Part shown: positions 8,899 through 17,800 of the stretch, in pieces
Layout: each line of letters opens with the position of its first letter
Numbering within the stretch: position 1 is the first letter of the stretch
From: Pseudomonas graminis
GTDB lineage: Bacteria; Pseudomonadota; Gammaproteobacteria; Pseudomonadales; Pseudomonadaceae
Length of the DNA stretch: 64,000 nucleotides
Reading direction: 5' to 3'
Assembly (NCBI RefSeq): GCF_002093745.1
Contig: NZ_MTSB01000007.1
Location: 62,001 to 126,000 of the forward strand
Position numbers and translations under genes: made by a program
Notes under the pieces: model-generated
Told to the model about the DNA's origin: nothing
The model's input: the letters and a program-made list of their open reading frames with translations, nothing else
Databases searched by the model: none

Positions 8899-9930
8899 TT
8901 GCAGGCGAAAGGTTTCTTGAGAACGCAGCTCACCCAAAAACACAGGGCGGACAGTGCCAGCCCGCTGCAAGATCGAGGTTCCTCCGAGGCCGACGATCTA
9001 TTGTCATGTCGTCCACGCGTCGCCATTCTGATGTGTACCTATAACGGCGCTGTGTACCTTCGTGAGCAGCTTGAGTCGTTCGCTGCTCAGACCTTTTTTG
9101 ACTGGACCCTTTATGTTTCCGACGATGCATCGACTGATGACACGCATCGTATCTTGTCCGACTATCAGGCTCGCTGGGGCAAGAATCGGCTGGTCATTTT
9201 CAACGGCCCCTGCAAAGGCTTCGCAGAAAACTTCATTTCCCTCGTTCAGCGTCCTGAAATAGAAGCTGACTATTTTGCCTTCAGCGATCAGGATGACGTC
9301 TGGTTTGCTGACAAGCTGGAGCGAAGTGTTGATTGTCTTGAGCGCTTCGACAGCAACAAGCCTGCGCTCTACTGCTCCAGAACCCGGCTGGTCGATGCGA
9401 AGCTGAACGTGATCGGGGTTTCGCCGCTGTTCAGCAAGCCACCGTCTTTTAAAAATGCGTTGGTTCAAAGCCTGGCAGGCGCTAATACCATGTTGATCAA
9501 TCAGGCAACCCGTCAGTTATTGGTCCAACTGCCTGAGCGGTCTCCTTTAATTGCTCATGACTGGCTGACTTATCTGTTGGTGACGGGGTGCGGGGGCGAG
9601 GTTTTCTATGATGCTGAACCCTGCCTTCACTATCGTCAGCACAGTGGTAATTTGATCGGCGCCAACGCCAGTACGCGCGACAGGCTGGTCCGATTCCGTA
9701 AAATGCTTTCCGGGCGTTTTGCGGAGTGGAACGATGCGAATGTGGCGATATTGAAGGGGATGGAAGGCGCGCTCACTGATGAAAGCAAGCGCGTACTGGC
9801 GTATTTCGACAACGGGCGCAGGCAGTCGTTTTCCAAGCGAATCACCACGCTTCGAAAGTCCGGGATTTACCGACAGACCGTGCAAGGCAATATTAGCCTG
9901 ATGCTGGCAGTGTGTTTGGGGCGGGTTTAA
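8899..9930 (+). CDS. Family 2 glycosyltransferase (rhamnosyltransferase-like)
   Basis: This is a cytoplasmic GT-A fold transferase. The nucleotide-sugar binding start is VAILMCTYNGAVYL, then SDDASTDDT, then the acceptor/metal motif FAFSDQDDVW and a C-terminal helical part. The SDQDD form is typical of rhamnosyltransferase-type GT2 enzymes, in keeping with the rml genes in this locus, so it may add L-rhamnose to the O-antigen or its adaptor. The start is uncertain: TTG at 8899 gives 343 residues, whereas the conserved fold begins about 35 residues later and another TTG lies at 9001. The gene is followed by 358 bp with no gene and then by another GT2 gene in the same direction. Confidence 0.85.
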   Translation: MQAKGFLRTQLTQKHRADSASPLQDRGSSEADDLLSCRPRVAILMCTYNGAVYLREQLESFAAQTFFDWTLYVSDDASTDDTHRILSDYQARWGKNRLVIFNGPCKGFAENFISLVQRPEIEADYFAFSDQDDVWFADKLERSVDCLERFDSNKPALYCSRTRLVDAKLNVIGVSPLFSKPPSFKNALVQSLAGANTMLINQATRQLLVQLPERSPLIAHDWLTYLLVTGCGGEVFYDAEPCLHYRQHSGNLIGANASTRDRLVRFRKMLSGRFAEWNDANVAILKGMEGALTDESKRVLAYFDNGRRQSFSKRITTLRKSGIYRQTVQGNISLMLAVCLGRV

Positions 9931-10288
9931 AAACGATACCGGAGTCCTCCTCAGCTTCCCAGCGACTTCTAAAACTACCGGTGCTCTCAGGCAAGCCTTC
10001 AGTGCAGTGACGCTTGGCCTTGGCACTGTATTGCTTTTGAGCCGTGCTTCAGGACAGCGTGGCGAATCCGTCGGGAGCCTGCTCCTTCCCATCGCCTCCG
10101 GCCTGGGCAGACCGCCGATAAGGAGGCCTGCGCAAGTTTAATAGTGTTGATGCTGTGTCAGAAGCCAAACCGTCATAGACAAGTCGTGTAATATACGAAC
10201 CGTCGAAAGGTGTGCGAGTGACCGTCTTGCTTGGGAGCAACGTGGTGTATTCGAAAGAATTTAAAAGAAATTACGAGGTCATCGAGTC
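9931..10288. other. Intergenic region between two plus-strand glycosyltransferases
   Basis: No gene is recognised. The last 150 bp are AT-rich compared with the flanks and probably hold the promoter and leader of the 694-residue glycosyltransferase. A frame reading into its start from the left (about 10217-10290) has no family resemblance. Confidence 0.45.
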
Positions 10289-12373
10289 ATGCTTAAGCGT
10301 CTCCGCCAAGAGAACTCGCTTCAGAAAAAGCAATCTTCTGCTGTCATAGAGAGGCTGCAGCGAGAGCTGGTCTCAGAACAACAAGAGCGGGCCAAAAAAG
10401 AAGCGGTGTTCGTGGCTACTTTAATCGAGCGCGATACGCATATTCATAATCTGAACCTCACCATTATGGAGTTGCAAGGCTCGACCAGCTGGAAGATAAC
10501 CTCTCCGCTTAGAAAAATAGTTGCAGCTATCAGACGCGCGAGCAGTGGCGAGCCAGCAGCGGTGGCCTTTCCTGCTCATGGCGCGCTTCCGCATACCGTT
10601 GAACCAGAAATGACACCGGTTGTTCACTCAGAACACGCACCGGAGCACCTCGACACTTACTCGCGATGGGTCGAAGAGTTCGACACGATTGACGATATTG
10701 ACCGTCTCTGCATGTATGAAGAAATGGGGGCCTGGAAAGCCAAGCCGCTACTGTCCATCATCATGCCCGTGTACAACCCGCCTATCGATATGCTGAGAGA
10801 GGCCATTGAAAGCATCAAAACCCAGGTTTATTTTAATTGGGAATTGTGCATCGCCGATGACGCCTCAACGGATCACCGTGTTCGGTTGTTTCTTGAGCAG
10901 AGCGCCAAGTCAGACCACCGTATAAAAGTGACCTATCGCGAACAAAACGGCCATATTTCCAAGGCCAGTAACTCGGCGCTTGATATCGCAACCGGTGAAT
11001 TCATTGTTCTCATGGATAATGATGACACGCTCCCTGAGCATGCACTGTTCTGGGTGGCCAAGACGATCAATAAACATCCGGATGCCGCGGTTATCTATTC
11101 GGATGAAGACAAGATAAACGAACAGGGCGTCCGGTCAGCACCGTACTTTAAAACTGACTGGAACCCGTACCTGTTCCGTTCGCACAACATGATCAGTCAC
11201 TTGGGCGTGTACCGTAAAGAACTCGTTGAGCGGGTAGGGCGTTTCCGTGTCGGCATGGAAGGTTCGCAGGATTATGATCTGGCACTTCGTTGCGTTGAGC
11301 AGATTGATGCCACTCAGATTATTCACATTCCTCGAGTGCTTTATCATTGGCGCATGCATGCCGGCAGCACTGCCATGTCCACCGATGAAAAGCCTTACGC
11401 ACAGAATGCCGGGCAAAAGGCGCTTGAAGAGCATTTGAAGCGGTCCGGGATAGCCGGGCATGCCGAGTTGCTTGACTTCGGTATGTACCGGGTTCATTAC
11501 GACCTGCCCGCCGAAAAGCCGCTGGTGAGTTTGATCATCCCGACGCGTAATGCTTATGCGTTGGTGAAGCAGTGCATAGAAAGCATTCGTCATAAAACGC
11601 TTTATCCCAACTACGAAATCATTCTGGTTGATAACGGATCTGATGACCCGCAGTCGTTGCAGTATTTCGAAATGCTTTCACGCCTGACGGGTGTCACCGT
11701 GCTGCGTGATGACGGCGAATTCAATTACTCAGCGCTTAATAACAATGCTGTGGAGCATGCCAAGGGCGAACTCATCGGGTTGATCAACAACGATATCGAA
11801 GTCATCAACCCTGAGTGGCTGAGTGAAATGGTCTCTCTGGCGCTGCAACCGAATGCCGGCGCGATTGGCGCAAGGTTGTGGTACCCCGATGAGCGACTGC
11901 AGCATGGCGGCGTGATCATGGGGCCGCTGACGTTGGCCGGGCATGCTCATAAAATGCTTCCTAGAGGCCATCATGGATATTTCGGGCGAGCGTCTTTGAT
12001 ACAGGGAATGTCTGCCGTCACTGCAGCATGCTTGGTTGTCAAAAAATCAGTTTTCCAGGAAGTGGGTGGGCTCAACGCCAAAGACCTGAAGATTGCATTC
12101 AATGACGTGGACCTGTGCCTGAAAATAATGCAGGCTGGCTACCAGAACATCTGGACCCCTAACGCAGACCTGTACCACCATGAATCTGCCACACGTGGTT
12201 TTGAAGACACGCCGGAAAAAATCAAGAGGTTCATTAGCGAAGTCGAGTACATGCAGAATAAGTGGCGAGCTGTTATCAAGCACGACCCGTATTACAACCC
12301 TAACCTTACGTTAGCTGCGGAAGACTTTTCGGTTGCTTTTCCTCCAAGAGTCAGTGATTCGGCAGGTGGGTAG
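10289..12373 (+). CDS. Tandem GT2-domain glycosyltransferase with N-terminal coiled coil
   Basis: A 694-residue protein. Residues 1-55 are a charged coiled coil, followed by a conserved linker (DTHIHNLNL, then SWKITSPLRK). The first GT2 domain is about residues 150-390 (LSIIMPVYNPP, ADDAST, LMDNDDTLP). The second is about residues 405-660 (SLIIPTRN, VDNGSDD, LINNDIEVI). Linker and both domains closely parallel the C-terminal 650 residues of the 1554-residue protein at 17801-22465, so the two are paralogues. Two catalytic domains suggest that two different linkages are made in turn in the rhamnan backbone; this is inference. The start is an ATG with only a weak AGG-type site upstream. A 13-bp stem-loop lies just past its stop. 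Confidence 0.9.
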   Translation: MLKRLRQENSLQKKQSSAVIERLQRELVSEQQERAKKEAVFVATLIERDTHIHNLNLTIMELQGSTSWKITSPLRKIVAAIRRASSGEPAAVAFPAHGALPHTVEPEMTPVVHSEHAPEHLDTYSRWVEEFDTIDDIDRLCMYEEMGAWKAKPLLSIIMPVYNPPIDMLREAIESIKTQVYFNWELCIADDASTDHRVRLFLEQSAKSDHRIKVTYREQNGHISKASNSALDIATGEFIVLMDNDDTLPEHALFWVAKTINKHPDAAVIYSDEDKINEQGVRSAPYFKTDWNPYLFRSHNMISHLGVYRKELVERVGRFRVGMEGSQDYDLALRCVEQIDATQIIHIPRVLYHWRMHAGSTAMSTDEKPYAQNAGQKALEEHLKRSGIAGHAELLDFGMYRVHYDLPAEKPLVSLIIPTRNAYALVKQCIESIRHKTLYPNYEIILVDNGSDDPQSLQYFEMLSRLTGVTVLRDDGEFNYSALNNNAVEHAKGELIGLINNDIEVINPEWLSEMVSLALQPNAGAIGARLWYPDERLQHGGVIMGPLTLAGHAHKMLPRGHHGYFGRASLIQGMSAVTAACLVVKKSVFQEVGGLNAKDLKIAFNDVDLCLKIMQAGYQNIWTPNADLYHHESATRGFEDTPEKIKRFISEVEYMQNKWRAVIKHDPYYNPNLTLAAEDFSVAFPPRVSDSAGG

Positions 12374-12385
12374 TCAATAAACCTG

Positions 12386-12418
12386 AGTGTAACTGCCGTT
12401 TTAGTCGGCAGTTACACT
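12386..12418. terminator. Perfect 13-bp stem-loop between convergent genes
   Basis: AGTGTAACTGCCG pairs perfectly with CGGCAGTTACACT around the 7-base loop TTTTAGT. It sits between the ends of the plus-strand glycosyltransferase and the minus-strand GtrA-like gene. A U-tract is lacking, so it may work as a two-way terminator or as a transcript-end stabiliser. Confidence 0.6.
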
Positions 12419-12454
12419 GCGGCAAGATTCGCTAAGGATATTACTGCCGCGGTT

Positions 12455-12862
12455 TTATGGCTGCTGAGCGTTTTTATCTTTGACAGAAAATGCAAGTTTT
12501 GAAAGAGCAAACGTGACTGGTAGTGTCAGCGCGATCGCTGCCAGCGGCGCCAGTCTTTCATCAAACTTTAGCTTTTCAACCCAGCACCAGAGTATGACAA
12601 GACTCAAGCCATACTGAATGGCGTAAATCAGAGGGAGCAAAATAACTGAGCGTAACCCCTGATGACTCTTGAAGACAAAGAATCGATTGAGAACATAGGC
12701 CAGCAGAATGCCCGTCGCATAAGATATCGTGTAACTTGTTTTATAAGACAAGAACATTAACAGGATTAGATAGATGCCATAGGTCAGGGCGGTGTTGAAA
12801 CCGCCTGACATCAAAAATCGGGCAAAGTCCTGCTTCAGGAATTTTGAAACTGCCTGATTCAT
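12455..12862 (-). CDS. GtrA-family membrane protein (lipid-linked sugar flippase)
   Basis: A 135-residue protein with four predicted membrane helices and the GtrA signature: a short polar N-terminus, FLMSGGFNTALTYGIYL, then YATGILLAYVLNRFFVF. Family members are thought to move an undecaprenyl-phosphate-linked sugar across the inner membrane. The gene is the last of a minus-strand series that includes a GtrB-like transferase (13810-14760) and a GT-C membrane glycosyltransferase (15883-17745), the usual three parts of an O-antigen side-branch system. It lies 10 bp after the preceding gene, so is very likely co-transcribed. Confidence 0.9.
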   Translation of the reverse strand: MNQAVSKFLKQDFARFLMSGGFNTALTYGIYLILLMFLSYKTSYTISYATGILLAYVLNRFFVFKSHQGLRSVILLPLIYAIQYGLSLVILWCWVEKLKFDERLAPLAAIALTLPVTFALSKLAFSVKDKNAQQP

Positions 12863-12872
12863 AATCGAGCCA

Positions 12873-13823
12873 TTACAGGGCGTTTGCGATCAGGGATTTA
12901 AACTCTTCGTAATTACGAATGTAGTCCCCGGCATCGTAGTAGTGCGACGCAAATACCAGCAACACGGCATCCTGAGAATAACGATACTGTATGCCCCACG
13001 TCATCGGAGGCAGATGTATGCCTTGATTCGGTTTGTCGAGAATAAACTCTTCTCGGTTGACACCGTCGTCTGCCACAACGTGAACCGAGCCCTTTACGGC
13101 AACCAGAAACTGGTGACAGATACGGTGTGCATGCTCACCCCGGGTCTCGGCGGTTGGAACGTCATACACCAGGAAGTAACGCTCGGACTTGAATGGCACC
13201 GAGCGCTCGAACTCACCCGCCGACAAGCTACCGCGTATGTCAGCTACCTCATTCATCGTGTGCAGCGTCACGTTTTTCACTGACGTTGGGGATACGCCAG
13301 GTGCTGCTTTTTCTGGACGTGTTTCGCTGCTGGCATTGACAGGCTTGGCGTCTACATAACCAATGATCTTCGCCGGGTTGCCCACCACGATCGCATTGGG
13401 CGGCACAGAGCGTGTTACCACTGCACCGGCGCCAACCATTGCATTGATGCCGATGGTGATGCCTGGGAGGATTGTGCAGTTCGCGCCCAGCGATGAGCCC
13501 TTTCTAATGATGGTTCGAGCAAAGGTCTGCGGATACACCTTGCTGCGTGGGAACAAGTCATTGGTAAAGGTGGCATTGGGGCCAATGAACACATCGTCTT
13601 CAATGGTAATACCATCCCAGACTTGTACACCGCACTTCAGCGTCACTCTATCGCCGATGACAACATCATTTTCGATAAATACATTGTCACAGACGTTGCA
13701 TTCGCTACCCAGACGGGCGCCAGGCAAGATATGAGCGAACGCCCATACACGTGAGTCCTTACCGATATTCTCGGACTCGCACAGGGCGTGGCTGTGAACG
13801 AAAAAATCCTTACCGCTGCTCAT
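12873..13823 (-). CDS. Fused N-acetyltransferase/3,4-ketoisomerase for dTDP-3-acetamido sugar (FdtD-like)
   Basis: The N-terminal part (about 1-165) is a left-handed beta-helix acyltransferase with hexapeptide repeats and the closing [11 protein letters not shown]. The C-terminal part (about 180-316) is a cupin of the FdtA/QdtA/WxcM family with RGEHAHR, the catalytic histidine segment, and [16 protein letters not shown] near the end. Known fusions of this kind, such as FdtD of Shewanella, isomerise dTDP-4-keto-6-deoxyglucose and later N-acetylate the 3-amino sugar. The start at 13823 is preferred because GGAGAAAC lies 3 bp before it, and it overlaps the upstream gene by 14 bp. The product could be Fuc3NAc or Qui3NAc. 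Fuc3NAc is the known P. syringae O-antigen side sugar, which makes it more likely. Confidence 0.88.
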   Translation of the reverse strand: MSSGKDFFVHSHALCESENIGKDSRVWAFAHILPGARLGSECNVCDNVFIENDVVIGDRVTLKCGVQVWDGITIEDDVFIGPNATFTNDLFPRSKVYPQTFARTIIRKGSSLGANCTILPGITIGINAMVGAGAVVTRSVPPNAIVVGNPAKIIGYVDAKPVNASSETRPEKAAPGVSPTSVKNVTLHTMNEVADIRGSLSAGEFERSVPFKSERYFLVYDVPTAETRGEHAHRICHQFLVAVKGSVHVVADDGVNREEFILDKPNQGIHLPPMTWGIQYRYSQDAVLLVFASHYYDAGDYIRNYEEFKSLIANAL

Positions 13824-14760
13824 CAGTTTCTCCAAATCCTTCGATCCGCATAGGGATGGCCAAGGGTCTATTCTTTGTGTTTTCGTAAGTGCGCCACGCA
13901 TAGGAACCGACGATACCCAGTCCCAGCAAGTTCAAGCAGCCGAGAAAGGTGATGGCCAGCATGATCATCGCGTAGCCAGGCACTTCAATTCTGCCTTCAA
14001 GCTTGGCAATCAGTGTAAACACACCAAACAGCGCAGCAAGGGCCGAGCCGAACGCGCCGACTCGGGTCAATATCCGTATGGGCATGTCCGTGAAGGAGAA
14101 TACGCTGTCCATAAGGTAATTGATTTTTTTACGCAGGGTCCACGCAGATGTACCGTGAACGCGCTCCTGCCGGGTATAGGTGACTACTTCGCGGCGATAG
14201 CCCATCCAGAATATCTGGGCGATGAGAGAGCTGTGACGCTCTTCAAGGGTCAGCAGAGTATCCCTAAAAGCTTTGTTGCAGGCGAACATGTCGACACCGC
14301 CTGGTGGTATTTCAGGGATGACATAACGGCGGTAAAAGCCCCAGAAAATCTTTGAAGCAGTGCGTGTTGCCCACGGATCCTGACGGCCTTCACGCACACC
14401 GACCACCACGTCGATGTCGCCGCGCATCAGAACCGTGTTCATTTCCAGAACCAGTTCTGGTGGTTCCTGAAGATCTGCTGCCATTACCGCGAAACGCTCG
14501 CCGGTTCCATGCTGCAGGCCTGTGCGGATAGCCATGAAGGAGCCGAAGTTTCTGGACAGCAGGATCAGCTTTGACTTGAACGATTGCGACGGCAGTTGTT
14601 CCCTGAGTATTTCGTAACAGCGATCGGGACTGCCGTCCACAACGAACACGACCTCAAGCTCGTGTCCGAGTTGCTTGTCCAGCGCCGTTACGGCAACGAG
14701 CAAATCCGGAAGATTGCTCTCATTGCGATAAACGGGAATGACCAACGTCAGCAAAATCAT
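13810..14760 (-). CDS. GtrB-like undecaprenyl-phosphate glycosyltransferase
   Basis: This 316-residue protein starts with a GT2 domain ([25 protein letters not shown], then AADLQEPPE). It ends with two membrane helices at about 225-250 and 260-290, the layout of GtrB, dolichol-phosphate mannose synthase and ArnC. It would transfer the sugar from the dTDP donor to undecaprenyl phosphate on the cytoplasmic face. Its stop overlaps the FdtD-like start by 14 bp and its own start overlaps the aminotransferase stop by 4 bp. This tight coupling argues that its substrate is the acetamido sugar made by the neighbours. That pairing is inference. Confidence 0.88.
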   Translation of the reverse strand: MILLTLVIPVYRNESNLPDLLVAVTALDKQLGHELEVVFVVDGSPDRCYEILREQLPSQSFKSKLILLSRNFGSFMAIRTGLQHGTGERFAVMAADLQEPPELVLEMNTVLMRGDIDVVVGVREGRQDPWATRTASKIFWGFYRRYVIPEIPPGGVDMFACNKAFRDTLLTLEERHSSLIAQIFWMGYRREVVTYTRQERVHGTSAWTLRKKINYLMDSVFSFTDMPIRILTRVGAFGSALAALFGVFTLIAKLEGRIEVPGYAMIMLAITFLGCLNLLGLGIVGSYAWRTYENTKNRPLAIPMRIEGFGETDEQR

Positions 14761-15866
14761 ATCTCCTTTGAAAAGTATGCGGTGACCGCATCAATGACGC
14801 GATCAACTTCTTCGTCGCTCAGGCCGGGGAAGCAGGGCAGCGAGATGACGGTATCGCATGTACGCTCGGTAACGTCCAGAGCCGTGGAAGGCGTGGCTGA
14901 GTACGCGGGCTGCTTGTGATCGGCGATTGGATAGTGAACATCCGTACTGACCGACTTTTCTTTGAGCGCAGCAGCAAGTGCGGCCCGATCTTTTGTGCGA
15001 ATTACATACAGATGGGCGACGTAATCATCCGAAACCGAGGAAGGAATCTGGATATCCAGCCCGGCAAACGCTTCGTTATAGCGCTTGGCGATTGAACGAC
15101 GTTGCTCGTTCCAGGTGTCCAGATGAGGCAACTTGATGCGCAGGATTGCGGCTTGCATCTCGTCCAGTCGGCTGTTACGGCCGCCCGGGATGGCAATACG
15201 ATATTTCTGGTCCCAGCCGTACTGCCGAAGCTGGCGAATACGTGCCGCCAGAGCGTCGTCATTAGTAACCACCGCGCCGCCATCACCCAGAGCGCCCAGG
15301 TTTTTGGTCGGGTAGAAGCTGAAGCAAGCAATGGTGCCGAAGCTGCCTGCTTGTTTGCCGTTGCGTCGAGCACCGTGGGATTGTGCGCAATCTTCAAGAA
15401 CCGGAATACCAGCGGCAGAAGCGATTTGAACGATTTCTTCGATGTTCGCCAGTTGACCGTACAAGTGCGTAACAATGATTGCCGCTGGTTTTTCTTTGGC
15501 AATTACCGCTTTCAGCGAATTTTTGCAAAGAGTCAGCGTCGCTGAGTCGACATCAGCATAAACGGGAGTGGCGCCAACTGCATGAATAGCTGTGCTGCCA
15601 TAGAAACCGGCGTTTGCCACGGCGACAACGCGATCACCAACGACAACACCCAGACCTTTGAGGGCAAGTTCCAGTGCGTCTGACCCGTTCGCTACGCTGA
15701 TGCAATGTTGTACGCCCACATAGGCGGCGAACTCTTCCTCGAACAGCTTCACTTCATTACCCAAAACATACCAGTGGCTGTCCAGTACGGCCTTCAACGG
15801 GGTGGTGAAGTCAAGTCCAGCGTTAGCTGTTGTTGCTGAGAAAAGAGGGATGATGGACGAGAGCAT
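14757..15866 (-). CDS. PLP-dependent sugar 3-aminotransferase (FdtB/QdtB-like, DegT family)
   Basis: A 369-residue DegT/DnrJ/EryC1/StrS aminotransferase. It shows the cofactor-binding GSDALELALKGLGV, the acidic pair in VLEDCAQSHGA and the PLP lysine in FYPTKNLGALGDGG. It would use glutamate to aminate dTDP-3-keto-6-deoxyhexose formed by the ketoisomerase half of the fused enzyme at 12873-13823. Its start is 16 bp after the GT-C gene and its stop overlaps the GtrB-like start by 4 bp (ATGA type). DegT enzymes for 4-amino sugars look alike, but the adjacent FdtA-type cupin makes the 3-amino route the better reading. Confidence 0.88.
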   Translation of the reverse strand: MLSSIIPLFSATTANAGLDFTTPLKAVLDSHWYVLGNEVKLFEEEFAAYVGVQHCISVANGSDALELALKGLGVVVGDRVVAVANAGFYGSTAIHAVGATPVYADVDSATLTLCKNSLKAVIAKEKPAAIIVTHLYGQLANIEEIVQIASAAGIPVLEDCAQSHGARRNGKQAGSFGTIACFSFYPTKNLGALGDGGAVVTNDDALAARIRQLRQYGWDQKYRIAIPGGRNSRLDEMQAAILRIKLPHLDTWNEQRRSIAKRYNEAFAGLDIQIPSSVSDDYVAHLYVIRTKDRAALAAALKEKSVSTDVHYPIADHKQPAYSATPSTALDVTERTCDTVISLPCFPGLSDEEVDRVIDAVTAYFSKEI

Positions 15867-15882
15867 AATAGCGACCTATAAA

Positions 15883-17745
15883 TTATTGGGTAACATTAAC
15901 GTGCGAGCGGCAGCGGACTTCAAGATCATTTATCGTAATGTTTTGACTTGCCGCCACTGGATCGAACCGCATGTCTTTTTCAAAGCCTGTTGGGCTATTG
16001 ATAAAGAAATTTACTTGCTGAGGCTTTTTTGAACCCGCCACCATAGCGGTCATGGAGTGTAGCTCGCTAAAGCCAGTATCGCCAGGTATCAGATAAAAAA
16101 GCTGAGCGATACTGCCGTTGGTGGATATCAAGGATGCCGAAATATCTAACATGCTGCAACTCGAGAGGTCGCTATTGACTTTAAAATTTAAGTTAATGTC
16201 GTTGTCTGCCGTCAAGGCGAGCGGCGTCGCTTTACCTAGAGCTGGACTTGCATTGGTTATTTTCAGCGTGTCCAGGTTTTCTGACAATCTATAGTCTGGT
16301 TTAGGCGAATTTGTGCCAAGCGGCAGAGGCATGATGTGCATTAATCTTGCAAAAGACGCATTTTTATTGCGGCCATTCTTTATGCCTTCTGCAATATCTT
16401 CAAGGTCGATTCCAACGCATCTGACAGGACCTGGTTGTTGAATTTTTTCTATGATGCAATTAAGTCCACTAACACGCTGCGCCATGGTTGATTTGTAAAA
16501 GCTATCATTGGCAATGATCGGGGTATAAACGCATGCTGCCGCCCATAAAATTGTTGTTGAAAAGAGCGCTATTTTTGTAATGCGCTTTGCCTTCATTTTA
16601 TGCTGTAGCCAATTGAATATGATGTAAACAATCCAAGGCCAAAGCAATGTAATCCAAAAGAAGTGGAATCTATAGAAGCCAGAAATAAAAATTTCTAACG
16701 GCGCAGTCATTGTTTCTGGGCGAAGGTTAGTTCGTCCGGCAGATATAAGGAGGAGATAGGAAAATACTACTGCGCAGAGACTGATGAATATATATAAAGG
16801 CTCCGGAGGTGTAGAGGTTTTCTTTCTCGCAATGATCAGTGTGCTTTTAAAGAGTACAATTGCCAAGCAGAATAGTGCAAGCAGTGTGATAGTTAGCGAT
16901 AATATTGGGTGCTCCAGTGGGAGCATTAAAGAACGTGCAACTTTTCCAAGCATAAATAGCCAGAAATCAGCTTCCCACGGAAACGCCATTGGAGCATCAG
17001 CACGGTGCGTGCCGTGCTGTACTTCAATGATGACCCACAATTGTGCCGCAGTAGTAATAATTGCAGGTGCTATTAGCGCTAGTCCAATATCTAAAGCACG
17101 TTTATGCTGTGCCGTGTTGGAAGTAAGTCCATAAATCACGGATACTGCACACAGTGCCAGGATTGAAAAAGCGCCGCTTATGTAGGAAAGTCCGGCAATG
17201 AAGCCCATACTGATCGCTGCAAGTATTGCTACCTTTGAATTGAGTGTTTTGCTTGTCGCTAGCATCAGAATCCCAAGTACGCATACAAGGGGCAAGGCTT
17301 GATGATAAGCCAGATTTTGCCAGCCCCAGTAGGTATCCGGTTGTAGCATCAAAAGGGTGAAGGAAAATGCTACGGCGAGACAGTTTTTATCGGTGCAATA
17401 CCTTTTAAGAAGCTTCCATTGCAGAAGAAGAAGACCCCCTAGGACTGAAGTCAGGCTCAAGAACTGATAAACGACAGTGTTCCCGTCAAGGAATCGGAAA
17501 GCGAGGGAGTCCAATAGCAGGCCGAACGAATACAGTGTGTCGTTGTGCGGAGTAAAAAGATAAGCTAAATCCAGGCGTCCCATCTCATTAGCTTTGTACT
17601 GACGCCAGTCATCATAAACGGGAATATCGACCCCATATCTAAGCCACGACCAAATGCTGATAAAAAGGCTAATGAGAGGTAAGGTGATGAGCACCCACCT
17701 TAGCGCGGTCATTAACTTGTCGGGGTGTTTCTGTACTACATTCAT
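15883..17745 (-). CDS. GT-C type multi-membrane glycosyltransferase (GtrC-like)
   Basis: A 620-residue protein with about eleven membrane helices over the first 430 residues. The first periplasmic loop contains VDIPVYDDWRQY and then TPHNDT, a pattern typical of GT-C enzymes that use polyprenyl-phosphate sugars. The last 190 residues look like a soluble, strand-rich periplasmic domain. Next to GtrA- and GtrB-like genes, it would be the third, acceptor-specific component that attaches the flipped sugar to O-antigen. The DNA is visibly richer in A+T than its neighbours, as usual for exchanged serotype genes. Start ATG at 17745; the downstream aminotransferase begins 16 bp after its stop. Confidence 0.82.
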   Translation of the reverse strand: MNVVQKHPDKLMTALRWVLITLPLISLFISIWSWLRYGVDIPVYDDWRQYKANEMGRLDLAYLFTPHNDTLYSFGLLLDSLAFRFLDGNTVVYQFLSLTSVLGGLLLLQWKLLKRYCTDKNCLAVAFSFTLLMLQPDTYWGWQNLAYHQALPLVCVLGILMLATSKTLNSKVAILAAISMGFIAGLSYISGAFSILALCAVSVIYGLTSNTAQHKRALDIGLALIAPAIITTAAQLWVIIEVQHGTHRADAPMAFPWEADFWLFMLGKVARSLMLPLEHPILSLTITLLALFCLAIVLFKSTLIIARKKTSTPPEPLYIFISLCAVVFSYLLLISAGRTNLRPETMTAPLEIFISGFYRFHFFWITLLWPWIVYIIFNWLQHKMKAKRITKIALFSTTILWAAACVYTPIIANDSFYKSTMAQRVSGLNCIIEKIQQPGPVRCVGIDLEDIAEGIKNGRNKNASFARLMHIMPLPLGTNSPKPDYRLSENLDTLKITNASPALGKATPLALTADNDINLNFKVNSDLSSCSMLDISASLISTNGSIAQLFYLIPGDTGFSELHSMTAMVAGSKKPQQVNFFINSPTGFEKDMRFDPVAASQNITINDLEVRCRSHVNVTQ

Positions 17746-17800
17746 TGCATACCCTTGCTGTCGATTCTTGATGTAATAGTTTTGAAGTGTCTATTCATCG

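Noticed and set aside
13824..13901. Longer start for the acetyltransferase-isomerase gene
   Set aside because: The added 26 residues lie within the GtrB-like coding sequence and have no similarity to the acyltransferase fold, while the ATG at 13823 has a strong ribosome-binding site.
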